Part shown: one piece after another, positions 23,661 to 34,359 of the stretch
Layout: every line of letters begins with the position of its first letter
Numbering within the stretch: position 1 is the first letter of the stretch
NCBI GenBank assembly: GCA_905250025.1
Contig: CAJNOJ010000131.1
Coordinates: forward strand, 124,001 to 188,000
DNA: 64,000 bases
From: Adineta ricciae
Lineage: Eukaryota > Rotifera > Eurotatoria > Adinetida > Adinetidae
Direction of reading: 5' to 3'
Program-made: the position numbers and the translations under genes
The notes under the pieces: model-generated
Seen by the model: the letters and a program-made list of their open reading frames with translations, nothing else
What the model was told of the DNA's origin: nothing
Database searches by the model: none

Positions 23661-24490
23661 TCAATTTGTGAAAGAATTTTTTTTTCGACATGTGATCTGA
23701 CTTCGATATGGAAGTCGTTTTTGTTGGTTTGAATTCATCTGTGAATTGTTCTTTCTTGTCTATTCATTGTCAATGATTTCTTTTCCGATGTCTGATTTTG
23801 AATATAAAATAGTCTGGAACAAAGAACATTCAATCTTTTCTATTAGTGAACCGATTGATTCGATAGTCAACTGTCGTTGTAATCCAATCAATCGAGCACT
23901 CTCAACTTCATTTGAATACGTACTTGCACGATATTCTTGTCTTTCGTGCCATTTTCACACATCTATTTCCGTTGTCTTTCATGCTCAATGAATACGATTA
24001 GGGAGCATTTCACTCGAACACATCATTGACTTATTTTGGTGGAGAAATACTCGAACAACGCCGATCGAGACACACTCAACATCTTACATTGACAGAGATT
24101 AACGCATTTCTTCATGAACATATCATTTGTGTTGTTTGATATGAACCAATTGTCGTCTTTCTCTTTCCTTTTGATCATCACCGCACATTGATATCTCTCA
24201 TCGATCAACTCACGAGTTTCGCAATTGTACGCCAACTATGTCAAAAGGTATGTATCGACTTGTTAATGTTTTCCTTGAGAATGAGTTACATCAATTGCGA
24301 GACAATACTGTCCGACGATAATCATAATAATAACAAATGATTATATACGCTTGCTTCGATATGGTCACCTTGAATCCGATATATATTCGCTTCATTGTTC
24401 TCTCATGAAAAGAAAAACTCGAGAAACACTAATAATTATGTTTATTTTGTTAATTATAGATGTCTAAGGAAAAAAGTCAAGAATCAGCCG
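23661..24490 (+). other. Intergenic between SPEN and TIAM
   Basis: No intact gene. A plus-strand stretch at about 24003-24140 reads YFGGEILEQR...LTEINAFLHEHIICVV, faintly BRCT-like, but stops follow at once. It may be a remnant or chance. Possible 5' exons of TIAM could also lie here. Confidence 0.35.
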
Positions 24491-27400
24491 ATGTTAAGTA
24501 CAAGTAGTAGTGAAAGTTATGCAGATGATAACAAAGGTCGATTATCACTAGTCGATTCGATGCTTGCGGATAATGAAGAAGGGAAGATTTTTATTAAACA
24601 ACAGTACCAAGTTCAAAAATTGACAAACAGCGAAAATGGATCTGCGAAACGTCACAAATCGGTCCATCGATTACAACGCAATGGGTGCAAGGATAACGAA
24701 TGTGCGAAGTTATTCCGACGATCGAGTAGTCAAAGTGACAGATGTCATCAAAGTGTTCGTAATTCGATTGATTCACAAGATTCAAATTCGAAATTGAGTT
24801 CGTTAACAAGTGAACAATTGGTTTGTTCGGATGACAGCGAAGAAGATCTACGTTTAGAAAAGACCGGGTAATTGAATTCTTATGTATATTCATATCTTAT
24901 TGATTGTGTGTAGATGGTTGAATGTGAAACATTGGCTAACTGTATCAGATCAGGAGATTGTTCAATTAGCACCGAAACAGTCGTGGAAACGATTTTGGAT
25001 TTGGTTGAAAGAGTGTCATCTTCATATCTACAATGATTATTTAGATAAAAATCCTCATTTGATTTTAAGTAAGTCCACTTCGAAGCAGATTTAGAGTAAA
25101 TCAAGTTCTCTGTAGACATGATCGATGGTCTTTGCTATCCGTACCCGGAATATCGACATCGACAGAATGTTTTTAGTTTGACTGTGAATACGGGTGATAT
25201 CTATTTATTACAAGTTCGTTGAATTCAGGAATTTAGTGTCTGATGGTGTTTTGAAATGAATTTTTAGTCTTGCAATCAAATTGAGATCGACCAATGGATT
25301 GATTGTATTCATTCTAATTGCCTATTGAAGTTAAATTATCATTCCCTGCAGACAAATATCAGACAACTAGAGAATCAGATCGTATATGAGAGAAAAATGC
25401 TGCAAACAACTTGTGTGCAATTAAAATTATCGACGAATGATCAAATATATTCCTTTCTCTCTCAACAAATCGAACAACGCGAACGAGATTTCGAAAGATT
25501 TTGCATCGATCTCTTTCGAAACAATTGTTATCTAACGATTTTTCCCAACAATTCAAACTATTTTCCCAATTCCACCGATCTGCTTGCACAAATTACATCA
25601 ACAACGAAATTTTTCTTATGCGGCCTCGATGCTTTCACACCTTGCGGTTTATATACCTACGTTCTCTCTCGGCAAGCGTCAAAACATCGAACAATTTACC
25701 AAACAGTCCTCTACGACTCCGATCCTCAACGGGTTCGTTCGAATTCTCATTTGACCATCATCTCAGATTAACACTCAGTAATGTAATAACAGATAGAACT
25801 AATTATCCGAGTATGTAAAACATTTAGGAATAGTTGATAAGATCAGGGTTGGTCGCTAATCAATCGCTGTTCATCAACTAGTCGAAATGAGATTCGATTG
25901 TGTAGAAAAACGAAATGATCTGGTAAGGTACATTCAGAAGATCAGAGACATTCTTTTCTATAAGTAATCGGAAGCTCATTCTTCCCGGATATGTAATGAT
26001 TGATATATGAAGTAAATTCTTTTTCCTTTCTCGTCTTATCTCGATATATTACATATAGAAAATCATTCTATCGATGAACCAAATGGCATCTGTTCAGGAA
26101 TTATTGAAACGTGTCACAGACAAATTAGGTTTATCAAGCGAGGATTACTTTCTCTATTGTCAATCAACATCAGGTGACGGATTTATACCAGATCGAAATG
26201 ATATACTCGATACGTTGGTATGCTTTCGATGTTTTTCGGTTGATTATGTGATTGATTTGCATCTGCGATAGATGTATGGATCGGTGGAGATACGCCGGAA
26301 AACGACTTATCAGATAAGTTTGAACAATCAATTGCATTTGTGCGGAATCGATATTAATCAGCATTATCCAATGACGATTATGGTGAAAAATATAAAAAAA
26401 GGAAGCGAGGGAGAACGATTGGGTAAGACAATACTGAATATCAATTGAGGATAGACTCATCTTTTTTCTAGGAGTTGTCAAAGGTGATGAGATCATTATG
26501 ATCAACAATTTGTATGTGAAACATTTTGATACTGCTCGATTGAATCGGCATTTGCAACAAATACCAATTCAATTAACTCTTCGTTCATCGCGGTAAGTTC
26601 AGAACGACAAACTAAACTTTTTTGTATCATTGTTTTCAGATTGGATCCGATAGTTCAGCTAAAACAGCGAACATCGACAACGAAAAATGATCAGTCTTCT
26701 TCCAAGTTTATCAAGCCTGATTACGAACGATCGTCTTTCGTGTCGAATAATCAACAGATCCAAAAGGTCATTCACGAACTGATTGAAACTGAACAAACCT
26801 ACGTTCAAGTAACTTACAACGATGAATACTGAGAGATACAAACTAATCTTTCACTTCTAGGATCTTCAATCGTTCACAAATCAATACATCGAGCCATTGC
26901 GTAATCATCTAACCATTCTTTCAATAGATATCGTTGATTCGTTGTACCAAAGTGTTCAGATAATTTACCAATTTCAAAGTCGATTTCTAGGCAATCTGCA
27001 ATCCAGTTCGTTCACAAATGTAAGTTTGGTTTTCCTTTGGAAAGCATGGATTTAAATTCGTTCGTAGAATATTCTCATTTCCATATGTGAAACTTTCGTG
27101 CGATTCGCCAAGGATTTCAAACTTTATTCGAGCTATTGTGCAGTACATTTACGTATCAATCGTTTGTTGAATTGCCATCAGAGTAATGAATGTTTGAAGG
27201 AATTTTTTCGAAAGTGTAATCCGTCTCAACAGCATGCGCTGTCATTTCAATCGTATTTGATTAAGCCTGTACAACGTATACTGAAATATCCGTTATTTCT
27301 ACAGCAAATGTTCGCGTGTTGTAATGCCGATACGAAAAATCATTGTTTATCGAAGGAAATGTCGAAATTGAAACGAACGATTAAACTAATGAATCAAGTT

Positions 27401-28299
27401 AATAAATATATCAATTCAATGCAGCAACTCTATGAAGATTTTGGACAATCATTCGAAAGTTTCACTCGCAATTCTCAAGAACAATTTCATAAAGTAAAAA
27501 ATTTCGATAATTTCCTCATTTCGTCTCGATTGAACTTCATTTTAGCCCGTTCAATTAAATCTCCCGGATCTGCATGCATATGGAGAAATGAATTGGATCA
27601 ATATGTATCGATTTCTCTCTAAGAAAAACACTCAAAGTCTAAGAACCTACTGTTTTATCTTTCGAACTGGTTGTTTCCTGTTAGTACGCGAACAAACTCA
27701 GAAGAAAAATCAAGTAAATAGCTCCTGGAGCCTTCTCCACTCATTCGACACGCTTTCTATCTAAAGGATGGTGTTCACAATCCTCATACGAATAGGAATT
27801 CGATTGATCATTTTGTTTCTTTTCTTCCAATGAGAGATTTAGAAGCAGAAATGATCCAAATCGACAAGAAATCTTCGAACCAAACATGGCAATTGATTCA
27901 AATCGATTCAGCGACACAATTGAAACGATATTATCACTTCGCGAATAAGTATTTGTTATTCTTCTCCTGTCCACAAAGCGATGTGTTTGTTTTAGAGATG
28001 CGCAAACGTTTGTAAAGACAATTAAGAATTGTATATCGAAAATCAAGTGCCAACCGACGGAATTTATTTGCTTGGCACAGCCAGCAAAAGTGATGAAGGT
28101 TTGTTCTGAGCAGAAACGAATTTCGTCAAGTCGGTCTTGTCATGACTTTTCGCCGAGATTTTCGTCGGTGAATCAAAATGGAGATAGAGTTCGAGTGAAA
28201 ACAAATCGACAAAGCCCATCGCCAGTCTGGAAACGACGCGGCACAATATGTTTAAGACGACGACCGGCATCAATGACGAACAATAAGAATAATCAGTGA
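24491..28299 (+). CDS. TIAM1: TIAM/still-life Rac guanine nucleotide exchange factor
   Basis: Thirteen exons give about 994 aa if one base is restored: 24491-24867, 24914-25068, 25116-25213, 25268-25782, 26059-26217, 26272-26422, 26472-26592, 26640-26808, 26861-27019, 27068-27493, 27546-27713, 27767-27948, 27996-28299. Domains: PHn (WLNVKHWLTV..WKRFWIWLKECHLHIY), CC-Ex helices (RDFERFCIDLFRNNCYL), Ras-binding (LRLTLSN/KIILSMNQMASVQELL), PDZ (LCGIDINQHYP..VVKGDEIIMINN), DH (VIHELIETEQTYVQ/DLQSF ... YLIKPVQRILKYPLFLQQM) and PH (INMYRFLSKK...YCFIFRTGCFLLV). This order is specific to TIAM/sif RacGEFs, which couple Ras and scaffold input to Rac-driven actin remodelling. A frame change inside exon 4, at the A run 25681-25684, is needed to connect Ex to RBD. 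The start at 24491 is uncertain; upstream exons may exist. Confidence 0.85.
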
Positions 28300-28397
28300 G
28301 CCTTTGATTTCTCGTCAAGTCAATTACTCTTTCGTGGTGCCTTTTTATTATAAATAATTTGAAAATATCAATGTGTGCGATTTTATATTCATTATTG

Positions 28398-28403
28398 AAT
28401 AAA
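28398..28403 (+). terminator. Poly(A) signal of TIAM gene
   Basis: AATAAA about 100 bp past the stop, followed by an A12 run at 28411-28422. The convergent minus-strand gene stops only 50 bp away at 28453, so the two 3' ends probably overlap. Confidence 0.5.
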
Positions 28404-28452
28404 TTTCAATGAAAAAAAAAAAACAAACTAACGTCATTGCAAATATACAAGC

Positions 28453-30269
28453 CTACAATGCTTCGTCTTCGGTCGTTATGGTTGTCATGGAAATTGCGTC
28501 TAGTGAACGTAGATTTGAAACAGGAGTTGAAAAGAAATCTTGTGAATCTAAGGTGTTCAGAGAAGATACGTTTACTTTCAAATTTGTCCTGTTTTGGTTA
28601 TTCAATGTAACTGATGATTTTATCTGTCCGTTATCTCTTTCGTTTTGTTTAGGTGACATGCCATAATTTGATAATACTTGACGAGCTTTATCATTTTGTG
28701 ATACCAACTCCGACTTTAGATTATTGTGAGCTAAATTTAAAATAATAACTAGCATTGTTACGAAAATATGAGATTTACTCCTAGTTACCGTCCCAGCGAG
28801 AGGTATGTACTCTATTAGGTTGATGTATACATGAGTCCATTGTAGTTGTCGATCCTCTATTATACTTATTTCTTGACGAATTTTTTGAATATGATGATGA
28901 TGATGAGCTACCAGTAGAACAAGATGAATCTGTATAAGAGCCTCTAGAACCACTAGCACAATTTTGATCGTCTCGGTTGCTTCTATGTTGACTGTATTGT
29001 GTGTATGGATTTGATGAACTATAGGTTCCATATGGTTGATCTTCCGTAATGTATTCATCCGAAATAATCACTGCACCTGGCGGAAGTGGTGGTAAGTTAT
29101 TTGACCACGAATTTTGTCTTGCTTGTGAATTATTGATATGAGGATAATGTTGCTGCGGTGATTGTTGTTGCTGATGAGAGTATTGTTGATTTCTCTCATC
29201 GTATATGTACTGTTCCACAGTGGGTTGACGAAGCAATGGTGTCATTCGGCCATGGTTGTGTGGTCGCTCATTTGGATTTGAAACATCAGTCGGAACGTGA
29301 TGACATGCTGAGCAGTGTTGCACCCAACAATGACCTGTGACTGGAACAGTGAGTGGAGGTGGCGCTGGAACGCATGCACGACAGGTGCTTGGATAAGAAT
29401 TATTTGGTGGTTGGCAGGCAATGGTTCCCACTGGCATCTCATTATCATTTGACGAAAGAATGGCCACTGGATTCGAGTACTGCTGCATAACCATTTGTTG
29501 AACAGCAGGTGATAATGGTAATGATGATAATTGTGGTAATGGTGGTGGCAAAGGAAGCGAACATTGAGGTTGAGATATGCGATTGAACAAGAATGGTGGT
29601 ATGCACTAAAAAAGTAACCAACATGGTGTGTGCAACAGCAAGTGAAAGAATGAGGGGTCTTACTGGTGTCAAGTTGTATAGTTGTTGTTGTTGTTGTTGT
29701 GGAAGTGATGTAGCTGGTGGAATGAAAATGACTCGAATCTTTGGTGGTAGTGGATTGAGATGAGAATAGTTGGCATAGTTGGAAATATTAGATGAAGTAC
29801 ATGGAAAGCGTGGTAAGTTAGGGTGCTCTTCAATACGTGCACGTGTGTTGAGGATTGAGATTTTTGCATCTTTCTTAGTTGGTCGTCGATGAGAGGAAGA
29901 TCTCTTGTCATATTGATAAATTTTATTTTGATAGTCGTTTGAATAGAACAATCTTGAATACGTCGATAATGATATATTATTGTACGAACGTCTTGGATAA
30001 CCTTCATGGATTTGGCTGTGATATGGTCGAGGATACTGATATAGGTAACGGCTGTCGATTGGACTTGACTGGATGAATCCTGTGTTGTAACGTTCATATT
30101 GACTAAAGATATTCCAGGGATAATTATTAGTTTGTGAGTAAAATTGTATTGGATAGTACGGCGAGAAATATGAGTTTTGTCGGAATGAACTTTTATCCTG
30201 ATATTGATTTCTCCTCTGTAAGAAGAAATCAGAGTAAATCGGTAGAGAAGGCGAATAATAATTCTGCAT
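28453..30269 (-). CDS. Pro/Gln/Tyr-rich protein of unknown function, copy A
   Basis: Three exons, 29664-30269, 28789-29605 and 28453-28730, give about 566 aa. The N-terminal 150 residues are Tyr/Ser/Arg-rich (SYFSPYYPIQFYSQTNNYPW). Then comes a block shared with copy B: NISNYANYSHLNPLPPKIRV, a polyQ run, LPLPPPLPQLSSLPLSP, and a Cys/His cluster (CRAC, then CWVQHCSACHH). The C-terminal part is Ser-rich and unlike copy B. Introns are 58 bp each with GT-AG ends. Exon 3 is inferred: without it the frame stops at 28781, and using donor GTAACT restores a long open tail. I recognise no family. Mostly disordered, with a possible metal-binding CxxC...CxxxxCxxCH patch. Confidence 0.65.
29046..29789 (-). 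repeat. Blocks near-identical to copy B
   Basis: 29046-29397 matches 31854-32219 and 29478-29789 matches 32457-32771 almost base for base, apart from a short CAA-repeat length change. The second block includes the 58-bp intron (29606-29663), identical to 32585-32642 by eye. Outside these blocks the two genes diverge abruptly. Confidence 0.85.
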
Positions 30270-31093
30270 GAGTTCAATTTGTTCGATAATGATTTTTAAT
30301 TGACAGATAATTCAAAATGATCGAGAAAAAGTACGTCTAAAAAATCTGAAATTAGGGATAAAATATGCTCAACAGTGATGATTACACGAATGAGTGCAAG
30401 CTATAATAATCGGTTACTCAAGGAAAAGATAAGAGCATCAAATCCACTGTAACATTACTGTTCGTATTTATGTTTAATAAAGAATCATGAAACATAAAGA
30501 AAGTTAATGCTCATATATCATTCACAGTAGAATAAGAAAAGGTGAGATGGTTTTTTAGATCATACTGATTCTTATCATAATCAGTGTCATTGAAAGCTAT
30601 GCGAAAGAACACATATAAAAATATGTTGGTATAAAGGTGTAGTTAATCATTTTTTGTCACTATTAAGAAGCTATGTTTGAAAACGAAGGATGTCTAATCG
30701 CCACTTCATATCTCAAATGAACCATGTACACGATACTGTTTGTATTCAAATAAGGTTCATGAAGCATACTAATATGAATGTTATTCAAACAAATTAAAAC
30801 GTCGTGACATTGATTCGATGGTTTCTTTTTATTTGAAATCGAGTGTCGCTACTCATATCGATTAGTCATTCCAGTAAGGACTTAAGTACATTCAATCTTC
30901 GTTTACAAACTTGACTTTTAATCGGTGCTTCTTTTTTTTTCTTCAAATCGAACACCACTAGATGAAAAATATTTCATCCTTTACCAGCATCTTATTCAAT
31001 TCTACGCTATTAGACGCAAAAAAAAGACAACGACCATGAGGTATGGCCTATATAAGATCATAAATGTATCTCAGTACACATATACTAAACAGT
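30270..31093 (-). other. Intergenic between the two Pro/Gln-rich paralogues
   Basis: Upstream region of copy A and downstream of copy B. AT-rich; no gene seen. Confidence 0.45.
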
Positions 31094-33278
31094 CTAGGAA
31101 AAAGTAGGTTCAATATCCGTTTGAGTTGTTGGAGTCGGGGAGGATATACCATGATCTTCAGTAGTATTCACTGAAGTTGCATTCAACGAATTAGTACTCG
31201 CTGCCATTAAGGTTTGTTCAGCGAGACTTTTACACTGTTCTGATTGAGATGAAACTAGCCGTTGGCTCTGAATCGATTTGTTGTCATCGTCATTACATTG
31301 CGAAGCGAAAGAAACGGTTTGCGATTGACTGTCAAGATTTGCTCTTTTCTGATGATCAGAACTTGACTTTATAATAGAATTTGTAATTGACCTTGAATCT
31401 TCGTCGCTTGACTTTTCTTGATCGTTAGAATGATAGATGGCTTGTATATCAGGAATTCGATGTTGATAACGGAGATTGATCATCCGTGACATGGCGGACA
31501 GATGTCTTCTTGCCAGACTTCGATCCTTTTCTGATGCATAGTTCGCAGCGTGAAGATCAGTGGAATTAGTCGATTGTTTAGGTACTGACACGATAGATGA
31601 ACCGACGGATTGCCGACTTTTCGAAACGTACGAATGCAGTGGCGACGTTTTCAATTTAGACCGAGCTTTGTTCGATGTTTCAGAACTGGAGGACTTTCGA
31701 TGAGTGAAACTTTGTACTTGAGAATCACCGACTACTGTGTTATTAGTATTATATATTGATGACGTTCCCGATCGTGGCCGTGACTTTACTACACGTGATT
31801 GATCGGTTCGGTATGTTTGTGTATGATCTTGTGCTTGGGCCAAGCCATCTTTTGTAATGTATTCATCCGAAATAATCACTGCACCTGGCGGAAGTGGAGG
31901 TAAGTTATTTGACCACGAATTTTGTTTTGCTTGTGGATTGATATGAGGATAATGTTGCTGCGGTGATTGTTGTTGCTGTGGTGATTGTTGTTGCTGATGA
32001 GAGTATTGTTGATTTCTCTCATCGTATATGTACTGTTCCACAGTGGGTTGACGAAGCAATGGTGTCATTCGGCCATGGTTGTGTGGTCGCTCATTTGGAT
32101 TTGAAACATCAGTCGGAACGTGATGACATGCTGAGCAGTGTTGCACCCAACAATGACCTGTGACTGGAACAGTGAGTGGAGGTGGCGCTGGAACGCATGC
32201 ACGACAGGTGCTTGGATAATAACTACTCGTAGGTTGCGATGCAGATACATCCGGGTTAGCATAGGCGTATGGAGCAGCGGGATTCGATAGCGGCATGGGG
32301 ATGCTAGATGGTGGAGGAACAGGAACGGTCGAAGGCTGTAGAGCATATTGTGGTGTTGGTAAAGCTGGTGTTGGCATTATCGATAGCGGTTGCTGTGGAG
32401 CCGCTGGTGCAGTGAAATAATTTGATGCGAATGGAAGAATTGCTACCGGATTTGAATACTGCTGCATAACCATTTGTTGAACAGCAGGTGATAATGGTAA
32501 TGATGATAATTGTGGTAATGGTGGTGGCAAAGGAAGCGAACATTGAGGTTGAGATATGCGATTGAACAAGAATGGTGGTATGCACTAAAAAAGTAACCAA
32601 CATGGTGTGTGCAACAGCAAGTGAAAGAATGAGGGGTCTTACTGGTGTCAAGTTGTATAGTTGTTGTTGTTGTTGTTGTTGTGGAAGTGATGTAGCTGGT
32701 GGAATGAAAATGACTCGAATCTTTGGTGGCAGTGGATTGAGATGAGAATAGTTGGCATAGTTGGAAATATTGGATGGATTATATGGAAAACGTGATAAGG
32801 CGGGATATCTTCGACTTCTACCCGAGCTAAAACTTGAGATGCCTTGATTGATATAGACTGGATAAGGGAAATAACGTACTTCTCGTTCAAATTGATAAAC
32901 TGGACCAGAGTTATAACCCGAAGGATATGGTCTCGAATAGGTTGTTAACGGAAAAGCGCTGTCTTGAGCTCCCCATTGATGATGATTTCTTTGATGTAAA
33001 TATGGCCATGTATGTTGCGCTCGATATCGATTATCATATGGATATGAAGGTACTAATGTTGATCCAGGTATACCATATTGATTGAAGTTAGTTGATAAAA
33101 ATCCGGGATGTGCAAAAAAGGATGTTTGATATGCTGCCTGTGCTGAATAGTAAGACGGAGTGTGCGGTTGCCGTCGAAAATGTTCCCTATCATTTGCTTG
33201 ATAATTCTGATATCGATTATAATCTGAATAATGGTACGGATAATAACTATGGTAATAATGCTGTCCGTATGCAGACAT
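31094..33278 (-). CDS. Pro/Gln/Tyr-rich protein of unknown function, copy B
   Basis: Two exons, 32643-33278 and 31094-32584, give about 708 aa. The N-terminus is Tyr/His/Arg-rich (HYYHSYYPYHYSDYNRYQNY). The centre carries the block shared with copy A: NISNYANYSHLNPLPP, polyQ, PLPPPLPQLSSLPLSP and the cluster CRAC...CWVQHCSACHH. Unique to B is a Pro/Ala insert (PAPQQPLSIMPTPALPTPQ) at 32220-32456. The C-terminal 250 residues are Ser/Thr-rich and polar, with no counterpart in A. No signal peptide and no known domain. It is tandem with copy A, same orientation, 824 bp apart. Confidence 0.7.
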
Positions 33279-34359
33279 GACGTAATTATTTCCCTGTTAA
33301 GTGATATTAATCAACTTATACGTAACAATGAAATTCGGTGATGAGCAGTACAAAGCATGGCATATCTGATTTCGAACTAATCGTTTTATCGCGTATCGAT
33401 CTAACGTTGTACGATAGAAGGCTAGTTATGTTATATTTATATATATATAATAAAGCTATATGATGAATCACGTGCAAACATTTCCCTTGGACGAAATAAT
33501 ATTTATTATTTTTCTAATTTCTTTCGAGCAATATCGACTTGTATCATCGAACAATATTATACAATTATTAAGCCTTGAAGAGCATGTGGATTATAAAAAA
33601 AACATTGAGATGCGAAGAAAAAGTGTCTTTCGTCAAGGACATCTGCTTTACATTTTCGTAACTATAATCATTCATAAAGCACATCAGCGTGAAAATAATA
33701 CGTTTGATGCGACAGGTAAGAAATGATCAGCATTCGAATCTACATCAGATCTAGTCGATAGACACTCAATGTGTGCATATAAGCATGACTATTTCGCTTT
33801 GTCCATGGACGAGGTTTCGAAAACATGCATGTATTATTATTATACATATCGAGATAAAAATTCAATCGAATTCACTTTGAACAAGTGTGTAAAAAAACGA
33901 AAATACACGAGTAGGAAATGTTTTACATTGTACGAGATTCTGTTTTCCTCAATGACATTGCATACAAAATTCCTCGGCTTGATTTGAAATTAATGAATAA
34001 TTGAGTTGAATTGGTAATCTCTATTACATACCCAATCGTTTCGATCATAGTTAAATAGATGATCTTTTCTTTCCTTTGCATTCATTACTCCTTCGTGCAT
34101 GTTGGATATACATAACTGAACATTGAAGCTTCTTTGCTTCTTTCTCTCTCTCTTTCGACAATTAACATTCAGAGTAAAACAAACAATGACATAAATGCAC
34201 GTAGTAGAAGAAGAAGAAGAACAAAGAGAGAAGAAGAAAAAGAATTGAACAAAATCAATTCGAATAGTTGCATTCACACGACAACTTGCTCAGGCTCTGT
34301 CATCGTTGGGAGCATTTACCTTTCTTCTTCAACTCTGATCGTGCGAATAGTTGACAAAC
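33279..34359. other. Divergent intergenic region
   Basis: Lies between copy B (minus) and the chitin-binding gene (plus). A TATATTTATATATATATAA stretch at 33430-33448 and a pyrimidine run (34129-34156) with a facing purine run (34206-34245) are the only features. The small ORFs have no family signal. Confidence 0.4.

Noticed and set aside
23740..24240. Possible BRCT-containing exon (YFGGEILEQR...)
   Set aside because: Only one short motif-like phrase; stops follow in every continuation, no splice pair extends it and no second conserved block was found.
28441..33280. Other long minus- and plus-strand open frames over the Pro/Gln-rich genes
   Set aside because: They are out-of-frame shadows of repetitive codons (runs of Asn/His or Ile/Thr), except the tail 28453-28730, which joins copy A by splicing.
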